Assembly: GCA_017134815.1 (NCBI GenBank)
Contig: CP071032.1
Span: 3,134,721-3,198,720 of the forward strand
Length of the DNA: 64,000 nucleotides
Direction: 5' to 3'
Source of the DNA: Lentisphaerota bacterium
GTDB taxonomy: Bacteria > Verrucomicrobiota > Lentisphaeria > Victivallales > Victivallaceae
The notes beneath the pieces were generated by a model. The model was given only the letters and a program-made list of their open reading frames with translations. It was not told the DNA's origin and ran no database searches. A program made the position numbers and the translations under genes. Below are positions 55,059-63,892 of the stretch, one piece after another (the stretch's first letter is position 1; every line of letters starts with the position of its first letter).

Positions 55059-55172
55059 TCAGCAAGGTGAGTCAGGCTGCGTCCATAGCATTGACGCATC
55101 AGCGCGACAGTTTACAGTTTTTCTGTTCAGATTGAAACGTAAACTTCGACCTATGTCTTCTGGCTCATTCAT
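55059..55172 (-). CDS. Possible 37-residue leader peptide upstream of mgtE
   Basis: Short frame beginning MNEPEDIG and ending QPDSPC, preceded by TTGGAG 11 nt before the ATG, stopping 53 nt before mgtE. The acidic/proline-rich first residues resemble those of MgtL, whose run of Asp, Glu and Pro makes ribosomes unstable at low magnesium in Salmonella. Here it lies before a magnesium channel gene, which makes the resemblance notable, but the frame is short and could be chance. Confidence 0.35.
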   Translation of the reverse strand: MNEPEDIGRSLRFNLNRKTVNCRADASMLWTQPDSPC

Positions 55173-55528
55173 TCTGAATCTATCTCCAATATATTTGATA
55201 TGTACGGCAGGCGGAATGTCCGCCACTGCAGAATCACTGCTAATATACAGCGATTTCAATGGTTTTGACAAATAATTTTTAGATAGTGTTCAATTTCAAT
55301 TGTATATTTTGCATTAAATCCGGCTGTGAATGACTATTTGCCGCTATAAATTGCTGCTGCGATATTTAACTTTTGGACTCTTGATAAGAGTTGCAAGATC
55401 ATTCAGTATGAGTGTGCTAAGAAATATTACCGTGATATTTGACGAACAGTTTTTTTAATGTATATATATGGCGAGGAGTGTATTCGAATTAATGGACTTA
55501 CTTATACTTAATTTTACAGGGAGATTTT
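55173..55528. other. Divergent intergenic region mgtE / metallophosphoesterase
   Basis: 356 bp. On the minus side a hairpin GGCGGA/TCCGCC with loop CAT (about 55210-55224) lies in the mgtE leader, 35 nt before the possible leader peptide. The plus side is A+T-rich and must hold the promoter of the next gene. I find no M-box core. Confidence 0.4.
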
Positions 55529-56425
55529 ATGTTTTTTTTCAAGAGAGCCAGCAAGTCAGTTAAACTGATATCTGCGATCGCGCTGTTAAGCTGTGCGATT
55601 TTTGTTATTGGAGCTGCAAGTTCTCACAGGCACCATAAGTCTGTTACGCAACACAAAAGCAAAAAACTGTATATTATAAGCACTAACGACCTGCACCAGC
55701 ATACCAGATATAAGAAAGATATTGACGGTTTCATTGCGGGCTTCAAGGCAAAACATAAATCGCCGGTAATCTGGCTGGATGCCGGGGACGTCCTTGAAGT
55801 TTTCAAAAAATTCCGCGGCAAAGCCACCCGGGACGATATGTTTAAATGGATAAGTAAGTGTGATGGCTGTGTGCCTGGAAATCATGATTACTACAAGGGG
55901 CTGAATTATCTTGCTGATATGAGCTGGAAATATAATGTCCCATATATTTGTTCGAATATATCTTCTTATCCTGAAGGAATAAAAAAACTGCATGTAATAA
56001 CTTATAAGGGCAAACCTTCAAACATCATTGTCAGGAAAGGCCTGAAAATTGGTATTGTCGGGATTTGTGCGCCTGAAATGAATCATCGTAGAAAAAGCGA
56101 CGCTGCCTTCAAGGTTTGTCCCTGCTGCTGCTCTAAAATAAAAGATAAAGTTAAATGGCTGCGTAAAAGATGTGACTTTGTAATCCTGCTTACTCATCAA
56201 AAGGACAAGCTTGATTACAAGGCGGCAAAATATGCCGGTGCTGATGTTGTCATAGGCGGACATTCCCATTCTAAGTCATCATCTCAGAACAGGGTATGGC
56301 ACCATGTGGTGACCAAGGCCGGCTGGAAGGGCGAATACATTGGCGTCACCACCATTTCTAAAAAGCTGATTAACGGTCACTGGCAGACCTCCAGCTCTTC
56401 ATATCTGGCTAAAATGAAAAAGTAA
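55529..56425 (+). CDS. Exported calcineurin-like metallophosphoesterase (5'-nucleotidase family)
   Basis: 298 residues. N-terminal hydrophobic segment (about 11-31, VKLISAIALLSCAIFVIGAAS) acts as signal or anchor. Metal motifs are ISTNDLHQH (49-57), WLDAGDV, VPGNHDYY, ILLTHQKDK and IGGHSHSKS, the complete set for a binuclear phosphoesterase of the UshA/CpdB type. The C-terminal 5'-nucleotidase substrate domain is missing. A run CPCCCSK in the middle is unusual and could be disulfide-bonded or bind metal. GGGAG precedes the ATG. It is likely periplasmic; the substrate is unknown. Confidence 0.86.
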   Translation: MFFFKRASKSVKLISAIALLSCAIFVIGAASSHRHHKSVTQHKSKKLYIISTNDLHQHTRYKKDIDGFIAGFKAKHKSPVIWLDAGDVLEVFKKFRGKATRDDMFKWISKCDGCVPGNHDYYKGLNYLADMSWKYNVPYICSNISSYPEGIKKLHVITYKGKPSNIIVRKGLKIGIVGICAPEMNHRRKSDAAFKVCPCCCSKIKDKVKWLRKRCDFVILLTHQKDKLDYKAAKYAGADVVIGGHSHSKSSSQNRVWHHVVTKAGWKGEYIGVTTISKKLINGHWQTSSSSYLAKMKK

Positions 56426-56624
56426 CATTGGCCTTCAGGTTCAGGTTGTTCAGCAATGATATTTTGTATTATTGCTGAACGATTATCGGCCCGCGATTGT
56501 CCTCCGGATAAGTGATTGAGGTTGCTTCAGCAAGCTGGAATTGGTCATTCAAGGAAAGGTTAAAGAAAATACTCCTGAACATAAACAGCTTAAAATGTAA
56601 AGTAAGGTGTTTTCTCTTTATGCA

Positions 56625-56657
56625 GAAAAAAGCAGGCGGTCTCATTCAACCGCCTGC
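56625..56657 (-). terminator. Rho-independent terminator of the lipoprotein gene (minus strand)
   Basis: GCAGGCGGT (56632-56640) pairs perfectly with ACCGCCTGC (56649-56657) around CTCATTCA. On the minus strand a T-run follows (plus A-run 56625-56631), 12 nt past the stop of the lipoprotein gene. Confidence 0.9.
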
Positions 56658-56669
56658 GCAAGACAGGAA

Positions 56670-57422
56670 CTATTGTATCCAGGTAAAAATCTCGTCTTTT
56701 TCAAGTTTTTTATGATCACTGTTGTCCAGCATTTTTACAAAATCTTCGCCCCATAAATCAGCAAGCTGACGCAGGGGTGAGTAAGAACTGAACTCACGAG
56801 TGTTAAAAAGTGCAACACGTCCTTTTTTACGATCAGCAAAAGCTCCAAGTACCTGATTGGTCACAGGATCAGTCAAGTAACCTTCTATTGCAGCCGAGGA
56901 ACTTAAATCCCATGCGGTTTTCGCAGCGGTTTTAAATGGCAGAATTATTAAACCTATGGGGGTAAAAGAAGTTAAGTTTGTAAAAGCGCCGATAAGTGAA
57001 TTCTGTGGGATAATTTGTACAGTATATACCTGCAGTTTCAGGGTTTCAGGGCCGTCAGGCTTATCAGTCAGCTGCCAGCAAGGGTCAGCGTTAATAGCTT
57101 CTTTGAAGGCGTTGCTGAGGTAAGTCTGGTATTCAGTATAAGCTGCTTTTTCCTCTTCGGGAGTCTGCTGCTTGATGTCTTCATTCCAGAAGTTGTTTTC
57201 CAGGTCAGGTTTATTGTTTACTGGAGCAACGTAGATTTTATGATATTTTTTCAGATTCTTGTAATCAAACCACGATTTTTGAAAGAGGCTGTAAGCGGGA
57301 GGTATCTGCTGTAAGTTATTAAAAGAAACGTATTCGTTTTTTTCCATGGGCGTTGCAGTGTTGCAGCCGGCAGCAAAAATAAGTGGTAGAAACAGTAACG
57401 GCAAATAATGTTGGATTTTCAT
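56670..57422 (-). CDS. Lipoprotein, paralogue of the gene at 44894-45643 (DUF3313-like)
   Basis: 250 residues from the ATG at 57422 (AAGGGA 7 nt upstream; the preceding TTG is not used). Lipobox LIFAAGC marks lipid attachment. It matches its paralogue almost without gaps: KIYVAPVNNKPDLENNFWN, VYTVQIIPQNSLIGAFTNLTSFTP (key part IGLIILPFKTAAKT) and KKGRVALFNTREFSSYSPLRQL are near-identical, while the codons differ, so the duplication is not recent. It has a private terminator and is monocistronic. Function unknown. Confidence 0.82.
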   Translation of the reverse strand: MKIQHYLPLLFLPLIFAAGCNTATPMEKNEYVSFNNLQQIPPAYSLFQKSWFDYKNLKKYHKIYVAPVNNKPDLENNFWNEDIKQQTPEEEKAAYTEYQTYLSNAFKEAINADPCWQLTDKPDGPETLKLQVYTVQIIPQNSLIGAFTNLTSFTPIGLIILPFKTAAKTAWDLSSSAAIEGYLTDPVTNQVLGAFADRKKGRVALFNTREFSSYSPLRQLADLWGEDFVKMLDNSDHKKLEKDEIFTWIQ

Positions 57423-57947
57423 CAAGTAGTCCCTTCTTGAATCTTACAGGTTAAAAAGTCTTTAGAGCTGATAATTAATAGTCGCTGTAAAAAAAAGAAG
57501 GGTTGCAGTTGGCTAGTAAATATTTTAGTATTTTTAAATTGTCTCATACAAAGCTGTTTCATAAAGCTTCCATGGGCCGGTATTTTTCATAATAAAATCA
57601 CTTTCCATTGAGTGTTTTTAGCCAGAATAGACCTTTGACGGCAGAATATAATAATTAGTTATTATTATTGTAACTGCCTGTAAAAGAGTTGATAATGGAT
57701 GGTTGCTGTTGTGATTTCAGGCCTTTAATTAAGATTTTTTTCAAAACAATGATAAAGCAATCTTGTTTTTGATGTTTAAACAGGCTAATATATCCTAATA
57801 GGAGAGATGCTTTCCCAAAAGGAGTTTTTTATTGCGTGTTCATGTCTTAATTATTAGAGGTTTCTTATACTTTTGGCTTGGATACAAGGTTATTTAATGC
57901 TATCTTATGAGTTTAACTATACACATTTGTAACAAGACGAGGAGCCG
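57423..57947. other. Intergenic region, nothing identified
   Basis: 525 bp of A+T-rich sequence between the divergent lipoprotein and SNF2 genes. No open frame, RNA or strong hairpin stands out; it presumably contains the two promoters. GAGGAG at about 57938 is the SNF2 ribosome site. Confidence 0.5.
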
Positions 57948-60900
57948 ATGGTTAAGGGTTTTGAAGCAAGATTGATTGACGCATCCAGTCCTGAGTCTCT
58001 AAGTGCAGCCAAATTGCTGCTCAAGAAAAAGCTGCTGCTTTGTGGTCACCGGGATCAGGACGGGACGTTTAATGCCGTTTTTGAAAATAAAAACCGCTAT
58101 GAATATGTGTCAGTGGCAACCGGAGAAAGCAACAAGGCTGACTGCTCCTGCGGTGGGTGTGGTGAAAAACTTTGTGAACATGCTGTAGCTGCTATAATGT
58201 ACTATGGGCGCTTCCGCATGGTCAAAGAGGCCCCGATAAAAGAAGAAAAAGCTAAATACGCCGGACTGAAATATCAGAATTTTGATGACCTCGCCAAACA
58301 GGAAAACTTTCAGCCGGAAGCTCAGGTTGTTATTACAACTGAAGCGGCGTTTCCGCATGTCCCCAGCAAATGGGAAAACGCGGTACTTTCTGTCAAGCTT
58401 AAGAACACCAAGAAAGAGTATGTCGGAAACCTCAATAATATTCGCCAGCTTTATTTCAATAAGACATTGTCAGTTTCACTGCGCCTGGAACAGTTTTCAT
58501 TGCAGGACAGACAAATAATCCGCTTTCTGGCAATTAATTCCGAGCCGGACAGCTCCAAGCTGTTGCTGAATTCCGAGCAGACGGCTGAACTTTTCCACTG
58601 CATGGTTGGGTTTGATAATTTTTATCGTGAAAAAAAGCGGTTGATTATTCATCGTGAGCCAGCTGAACCAATAGTGCTGCGTCGTTTTGAGAGTGGGAAA
58701 TGGCTGCTTTCTCCAGGTGTCAGAATTGGTGAAGCGTTATTGCCGGTAAAAGCGGCGAAAGTGATAACCGGCCGTGCCGGCTGCTGGCTTGGAACCAAAG
58801 GAGAGTACTGGTGGGTGCCGGCGACTCTGGATGTCGGCTGGCTCAGGAATTTCTTTCGTTCCAATGAACAGATTGCCGGGGACAAGGGGATGGAAAAGCT
58901 GATGTCACAAGGTGCTTTCCCGGTACAGGTAGTGGATATGAACTGTTCTGAAATCAGTTCCCACGAATGCAGTATTATGCTGGATGGAAAAATTGGAAAA
59001 GTAAGCAATTTAAGGCTCAAGCTTGCGTTCATGTATGATGGGCAGGTTTTTCGAGCAGATCAGGGGCGCCTGGCGGTTGGCGGAGAAAATTTCTGGAGTC
59101 GTGAGGAAGCTTATGAAAAGCAGGTTCAGCAGGATCTTACCTGTTTTGGCTTTTCCGGCAAAGACGGCGTTATGCAGCTCAAGGATGTTGAAGCGGCGGG
59201 GGTTTTTCTCGATAAAATGCTGCCGGCCTGGCTTCATGAGCGCGGTAATATTTACCTGAGTACTTCACTGTCCGGTCTCAGCAGTGGCGGTAACGGCGTA
59301 CCCCATGTCAAGCTGGAGTGTGCTGTCCAGAAAAGGCTCAAAGAAAAATTTGTGCTGTCATATTCACTCAAGGCTTCAGGTTATGATTTAAGCTGGCAGC
59401 AGGTTGTGAAAACGCTTAAGGCAGGGAGGCACTATTACCTTGCCGCGCCTAATCTGATTGTTGTTATTCCTCCGGAACTAAGACATTTTATGCTTGCAGC
59501 TGCTCAGACAATACAGAAAGTTGACGACAAGGCAGGCACTTTTGAATTACTGCGCTGTTCGGTTCATTACTGGAAGTTCCTGGGAGAAAAAGTTCCCTCA
59601 GCGGTACCGCCGGAATTTCACAGCGGAAAACTGCTGGATCCGGAACTGCTTAACTCCGACCTTGATGCGGACAATGCCGACTATAAAAAACGGTTTGCCG
59701 GCAACCTGCGTTCATATCAGGAGGAAGGAGTCTGCTGGCTGAGCCGGCTGACCGATAACGGTTTCAACGTTATTCTTGCTGACGAGATGGGGCTTGGCAA
59801 AACGGTGCAGACCCTTGCGTTGCTCGCAGGCAGAAAGAAGGCCGGGGATATTCCTGCGATGATAATCTGTCCGGCCAGCTTAACAGAAAACTGGAAACGT
59901 GAATGTGAAAAATTTGTTCCTGAGTTCAAGGTTATATCACTTACCGGAAACGGACGCAGTGTGCACTGGGAAAAAGCCAATGATTATGATCTTATTATCT
60001 GCTCATATGCGATAGCACGTCGCGACTCGGAACTCATAAAAGGAGTAAAATTCAGCTACCTGATTCTTGATGAAGCTCAGCACATAAAAAACCCGAGTAC
60101 TGTTAACGCGCTCAGCTGCAAAGCTGTGAAGGCTGAACGCCGGATTGTACTTACCGGAACTCCGCTTGAAAATTCATCGGAGGATCTCTGGAGTATTTTT
60201 GATTTTCTGCACCCCGGGATGCTTGGCACCTTTAACAGCTTCAAAAAGCATTATGGTTCGGCCTGTAAAGGAAGAATCGCTGATGACCTGGCAGCTAAGG
60301 TAATGCCTTTTATCAAAAGACGAACCAAAGCTAACGTCTGTAAGGAACTGCCTCCGAAACAGGAGCAGACATTGTTCTGCGATATGTCTGCTGATCAGCG
60401 CAAACTTTACAACACTGTCCTTGAAGGCGGCCGTAAACAGCTGTCTAAAATCAGCAAAGGGGCTTCAGGCAAAGCTAATTTTGAGATATTGACAACCTTG
60501 CTGCGATTGAGGCAGATATGCTGTGATCCGCATCTGCTTCCGGATAAAGCCGGTCATGGCATATCTTCCGCCAAGTCTGAATTGATGCGGGAGCTGGTTT
60601 TACAGAATATTGACAGTGGGCATAAGATGCTGTTTTTCAGCCAGTTTACTTCGCTGCTGCAACTGGTAAAAGGCTGGATGGATGAACAGAATATTCCGTA
60701 TGAGTACCTTGATGGTGCAACCAGAAACCGGCAGCAGCGTGTAGACAATTTTAATCAAAATGATGCAGTCCCGGTATTTCTGCTGAGCTTGAAAGCCGGC
60801 GGGACCGGATTGAATCTTACTTCGGCTGACACTGTTATTATTTATGATCCATGGTGGAATCCAGCAGTTGAACTGCAGGCGGCTGACAGAACGCACCGCA

Positions 60901-61073
60901 TTGGCCAGACCCGCGCGGTCAACAGCCTCAAGCTGGTGGTGAAAGACTCCATTGAGGAAAAAATCCTTGCTTTGCAAACCCGGAAACAGGAGATTTTTGA
61001 TAATATAATCGAAAATCCAGCTTCGTATGGCGATAAGCTCACTTTGGAAGAGTTGAGATTTATTTTTCAGTAG
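57948..61073 (+). CDS. SWIM zinc-finger SNF2-family helicase/ATPase
   Basis: 1041 residues. A SWIM zinc finger lies near residues 60-85 (CSCGGCGEKLCEHAV, pattern CxC...CxH). A long middle region without a recognised fold (about 100-570) follows. The SNF2 ATPase spans about 585-1035: LADEMGLGKTVQTLALL (Walker A near 612), ILDEAQHIKN (DEAQ box near 708), LTGTPLENSSEDLWSIFDFL, MLFFSQFTSLLQLV, LLSLKAGGTGLNLTSADTVIIYDPWWNP and ADRTHRIGQT. This architecture occurs in bacterial SNF2 proteins thought to displace protein from DNA or RNA polymerase. It is monocistronic with no restriction or phage-defence genes beside it. GAGGAG lies before the ATG. Confidence 0.94.
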   Translation: MVKGFEARLIDASSPESLSAAKLLLKKKLLLCGHRDQDGTFNAVFENKNRYEYVSVATGESNKADCSCGGCGEKLCEHAVAAIMYYGRFRMVKEAPIKEEKAKYAGLKYQNFDDLAKQENFQPEAQVVITTEAAFPHVPSKWENAVLSVKLKNTKKEYVGNLNNIRQLYFNKTLSVSLRLEQFSLQDRQIIRFLAINSEPDSSKLLLNSEQTAELFHCMVGFDNFYREKKRLIIHREPAEPIVLRRFESGKWLLSPGVRIGEALLPVKAAKVITGRAGCWLGTKGEYWWVPATLDVGWLRNFFRSNEQIAGDKGMEKLMSQGAFPVQVVDMNCSEISSHECSIMLDGKIGKVSNLRLKLAFMYDGQVFRADQGRLAVGGENFWSREEAYEKQVQQDLTCFGFSGKDGVMQLKDVEAAGVFLDKMLPAWLHERGNIYLSTSLSGLSSGGNGVPHVKLECAVQKRLKEKFVLSYSLKASGYDLSWQQVVKTLKAGRHYYLAAPNLIVVIPPELRHFMLAAAQTIQKVDDKAGTFELLRCSVHYWKFLGEKVPSAVPPEFHSGKLLDPELLNSDLDADNADYKKRFAGNLRSYQEEGVCWLSRLTDNGFNVILADEMGLGKTVQTLALLAGRKKAGDIPAMIICPASLTENWKRECEKFVPEFKVISLTGNGRSVHWEKANDYDLIICSYAIARRDSELIKGVKFSYLILDEAQHIKNPSTVNALSCKAVKAERRIVLTGTPLENSSEDLWSIFDFLHPGMLGTFNSFKKHYGSACKGRIADDLAAKVMPFIKRRTKANVCKELPPKQEQTLFCDMSADQRKLYNTVLEGGRKQLSKISKGASGKANFEILTTLLRLRQICCDPHLLPDKAGHGISSAKSELMRELVLQNIDSGHKMLFFSQFTSLLQLVKGWMDEQNIPYEYLDGATRNRQQRVDNFNQNDAVPVFLLSLKAGGTGLNLTSADTVIIYDPWWNPAVELQAADRTHRIGQTRAVNSLKLVVKDSIEEKILALQTRKQEIFDNIIENPASYGDKLTLEELRFIFQ

Positions 61074-61238
61074 CTGATTTCCGGAAAATTTTTTGAAAAA
61101 ATATTTGGAATTAATATTCCGATATAAAATGCTTAATGGTAAAAATACTTCTGTATGACCTGATTTGAGTTTGTCCCTGCAGGTGCTATAATATTATTTA
61201 ATGTTCTACCTAAGTATTATAGCATTTTGGAGGTTTTT

Positions 61239-61502
61239 ATGCCTACATATGATTATGAATGCAGTGCCTGCAGCAAGCATTTTGAGTTTTTTCAGGGAAT
61301 GAAAGATGAGCCTTTAAAGTTATGTCCTGAATGCGGGGAGCCTGCCTTGAAGCGGCTGATTGGCACGGGAGCCGGGATTTTATTTAAAGGAAATGGTTTT
61401 TACTGTACAGATTATCGCTCGGAGAGTTATAATAAGAGTAAGGCCAAAGAATCGAAAAGTGAGTCTGGGGCTGCTGGGAATAAAAAAAAGGACGGCAATT
61501 AG
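61239..61502 (+). CDS. FmdB-type zinc-ribbon protein
   Basis: 87 residues from the ATG at 61239, 5 nt after GGAGG. MPTYDYECSACSKHFEFFQ with CPECG completing the zinc ribbon (CxxC...CxxC), and a later GILFKGNGFYCTDYRS, are FmdB hallmarks. The C-terminus is a charged Lys/Ser tail. FmdB-like proteins are putative regulators with no firm role. It is followed 35 nt later by another zinc-ribbon gene. Confidence 0.9.
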   Translation: MPTYDYECSACSKHFEFFQGMKDEPLKLCPECGEPALKRLIGTGAGILFKGNGFYCTDYRSESYNKSKAKESKSESGAAGNKKKDGN

Positions 61503-61537
61503 ATTCAGACTCCCGGTCAAAGCAAAGGAAGTTTTAG

Positions 61538-62530
61538 ATGAAACAGGTTGTCTGCCATAAGTGTCGGTGCCCTAATCAGTTCGGGGCTGTTTTCTGTAGG
61601 AACTGCGGTGCAAAGCTGAAATTTTCAGAAAAAGAATTCGGTGTTAAAAGAGAAAGCAGAATCGCAAAAATTTTTGTTAGGTTTTTAAAACTTGCAGTGT
61701 TTCTGGCAGTAGCTCTGGTCTTAGTGATGATATTCATTCCCTGGGGATTTTCGGAATATCCGGCTGTCAGGGGGCGGGAAAATATTGAAAAAGCTGAAGA
61801 ACTCTGCAAAAATATTGATATCATCATTATAAAAAAAGAGCGTGAACTATTCAAACTTACTCCGGCGCAGGCAACCTATGCTGCGAATTATCTTTCTGTA
61901 AAGCACAAAAAGCCGGCTGTTAAGAAGTCTGCAATCAGGTCTTTCGTTAATTCATTTAATTCTAGAAAAGGTCTGGGCAGTTCCAGTCTCGGCGGCAGGA
62001 GTTCGCTTGGCGGCAGCAGCCTCGGCCGCAACAGCGGCCTTGGCAGCAGCAGTTTATCCCATCCTGAGAAAGAGTCACAGCATTCTACCGTTACAGCCTG
62101 TAAATCCGGCCAGCCAAAAAGAAATATCCATGAGGCCAGGAAAAAGCTTGAGGAAGAAGAGGAACAGGCTAAAAAACCGCCTTATACCGTTAAATATGCA
62201 ATCAGCATTGATAAAGACCTGAACATGGTGATTGTTTTTTACGGAGCTGTACTGGATTATATTCCTTATCGGCTTGAGCTGACAGGAAGACCGGTGTTGA
62301 CCGAACAAGGCAGAGAAAAAGAGAAGTCCTTGAAAATAAGCTGGGAACCTGTTGCTGTGCGTCTTGGACATTTGCCGCTGCCGCTGAAATTCAAGAATAA
62401 AATTTTTGACATAATTTGGGGGATGACTGAACGGCGCGAATGGACTAGAAATTATCTGAATTTGATAAGTAAAATCAAAATTGTAAATAAAAATGAAATC
62501 CACGTTGTGATTGGCCGAGACCAGAATTAG
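61538..62530 (+). CDS. Unknown zinc-ribbon membrane protein with Gly/Ser repeat
   Basis: 330 residues. An N-terminal double-CxxC zinc ribbon (CHKCRCPNQFGAVFCRNCGAK, key parts CHKC and CRNC, 6-24), a membrane helix (about 50-70, LAVFLAVALVLVMIFIPWGF), a helical stretch, a low-complexity repeat built on GLGSSSLGGRSSLGGSSLG (about 147-172), a charged coiled coil (HEARKKLEEEEEQAKK) and a C-terminal mixed domain ending in VVIGRDQN. AAAGGAAG precedes the ATG. I do not recognise the family. The repeat looks like a flexible linker. Confidence 0.78.
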   Translation: MKQVVCHKCRCPNQFGAVFCRNCGAKLKFSEKEFGVKRESRIAKIFVRFLKLAVFLAVALVLVMIFIPWGFSEYPAVRGRENIEKAEELCKNIDIIIIKKERELFKLTPAQATYAANYLSVKHKKPAVKKSAIRSFVNSFNSRKGLGSSSLGGRSSLGGSSLGRNSGLGSSSLSHPEKESQHSTVTACKSGQPKRNIHEARKKLEEEEEQAKKPPYTVKYAISIDKDLNMVIVFYGAVLDYIPYRLELTGRPVLTEQGREKEKSLKISWEPVAVRLGHLPLPLKFKNKIFDIIWGMTERREWTRNYLNLISKIKIVNKNEIHVVIGRDQN

Positions 62531-62566
62531 TCAGGAGAATAAATCTTTACTGGAGAGGGGAAAGGA

Positions 62567-63190
62567 ATGATTTTCAGAGGTCATAAGCAGTTGACTATTG
62601 TCGCATTCGGGGACTCATTTACTGAAACAGCGGAAAATAAAAGTAAGATTTCAGAATGCTGGCTGAATATTCTTGAGGGAAAATTGAGACTGCAGTATCC
62701 GGAATGGGAATTCGATGTTTATAATTTCGGTTTTCACGGCTATTCCGACCGTGAGAAGATGCTTTATTTCGAGTCAGATGTTGTCAGATATCAACCTGAC
62801 CTGCTGTTCGTGGAATTTGGCGGCAGCAATGAGGGAATAAATGACGTCAGGCGTTACGTTACACCGGAGCAGACTTTCGAGTACCTTGAAAGAATCCATG
62901 AGGCTGTCGGACAGTATTGCAGAATAACAGTGATCACCTATCCCCGATTAAAAGCGGGTAAAAGTACTGGAAAGGCGGACGCGGTTATGGAAAAATATCG
63001 CGAAAAATGCCGGGATTTTGCTGAAAATTATGACCTGCCCCTGATAGATCTTGCCGGAATTATGTCCCGGGATTCTAATCCAGGCAGGCTTACCCTCAAC
63101 GACGGTCTGCACCTTTCTGAAGCAGGCAGGGAACTGCTGGCTGATCTGGCTATGGAGGTTGTCAAAAGTGAGCTGGGAGCTGCTTCATGA
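62567..63190 (+). CDS. SGNH/GDSL hydrolase
   Basis: 207 residues with block I VAFGDSFTET (Ser nucleophile), block II/III NFGFHGYSDRE and FVEFGGSNEGIND (oxyanion Gly and Asn), and block V NDGLHLSEAGREL (catalytic Asp and His). No signal peptide, so it is probably cytoplasmic. Family members are esterases or lipases of many substrates. It lies 36 nt downstream of the zinc-ribbon membrane protein and may share its transcript. Confidence 0.9.
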   Translation: MIFRGHKQLTIVAFGDSFTETAENKSKISECWLNILEGKLRLQYPEWEFDVYNFGFHGYSDREKMLYFESDVVRYQPDLLFVEFGGSNEGINDVRRYVTPEQTFEYLERIHEAVGQYCRITVITYPRLKAGKSTGKADAVMEKYREKCRDFAENYDLPLIDLAGIMSRDSNPGRLTLNDGLHLSEAGRELLADLAMEVVKSELGAAS

Positions 63191-63461
63191 ACTGACAGGC
63201 TGTTCTTTCAGCGCGACTTGCCTGGTTTCTATTCATAAGCCGTATATTTTTTCCGGATACAGGGCTGATTTCTGATTAAGAGCGAGTTAACTTAAAGCCC
63301 ATAAACGGGGAAATTGAGACAGTAGAATTTCTTGAACTCAGGCTATTGAGAAAAGCTCGTAAAATTTCAATTTGTGCGATGACATTGTTTTATGGATATT
63401 GATTTTATCATTTTCGCTGTGTATAGTTTTACAGCATTCATTTCAAGAGGAGAGGTACATT

Positions 63462-63683
63462 TTGAAACGAAAAGAGGAATTTATCCAGGATGCGGTATTG
63501 AAAACTGCTACTGAGATTATTGCCAGGAACCCGGACTATTTAAAAAGCACAAATGAGGCTTCTATAGATGGGCTGGTGAACTTTTTTTCGAAGCTGTATG
63601 ATAAAACGCAAGGTTCTGAAAGTCAGGATGATGAAAGCAAAGACGATTCTGTATATAATCAGCTTTCAGAGCGCATTTGCTGA
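63462..63683 (+). CDS. Small conserved-looking acidic protein of unknown function
   Basis: 73 residues from a TTG at 63462, preceded by GAGGAGAGG at 5 nt, a very strong ribosome site. Helical N-terminal half (KRKEEFIQDAVLKTATEI), DGLVNFFSKLYDKT, then an acidic Ser/Asp tail (SQDDESKDDSVY). The frame reaches further upstream, but that part lacks a start site. I do not recognise it; it could be a small regulator or an antitoxin-like protein, with no toxin gene seen alongside. Confidence 0.6.
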   Translation: MKRKEEFIQDAVLKTATEIIARNPDYLKSTNEASIDGLVNFFSKLYDKTQGSESQDDESKDDSVYNQLSERIC

Positions 63684-63892
63684 AATTAATAGTTGCGGAC
63701 GCGACATACTGTTTTGCTTGCGATAAGCTTTTAATTGCTCTCAATTGAGTGATTTGACGGCTTGATTTTGAGTTTAAGAGGTTGTAGATTCTAACTTGTT
63801 TCTGAGAGAGTAATGAATTTCAGGATAAGATTAGCTTTTTTACAATATTGCGCTGTGTGTAATGTTCAGAACAGGAGTCTTCGGGAGGACAC

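Noticed and set aside
55059..55172. AGCCAGAAGACATAGG on the minus strand resembling a cobalamin-riboswitch B12 box
   Set aside because: The match needs an insertion, and the other conserved cobalamin elements (GGGAA, GGTGC...CCGC) are missing. The stretch also falls in an open frame.
55006..55528. M-box (ykoK) magnesium riboswitch before mgtE
   Set aside because: The expected place for one, but the conserved M-box core is not present on the mgtE strand; a GGTGAG seen near 55067 is on the wrong strand.
57948..61073. SNF2 helicase as part of a phage-defence island (e.g. DISARM-like)
   Set aside because: No methyltransferase, nuclease, phospholipase or other defence genes are adjacent, and the SWIM-SNF2 layout fits a housekeeping transcription-linked ATPase.
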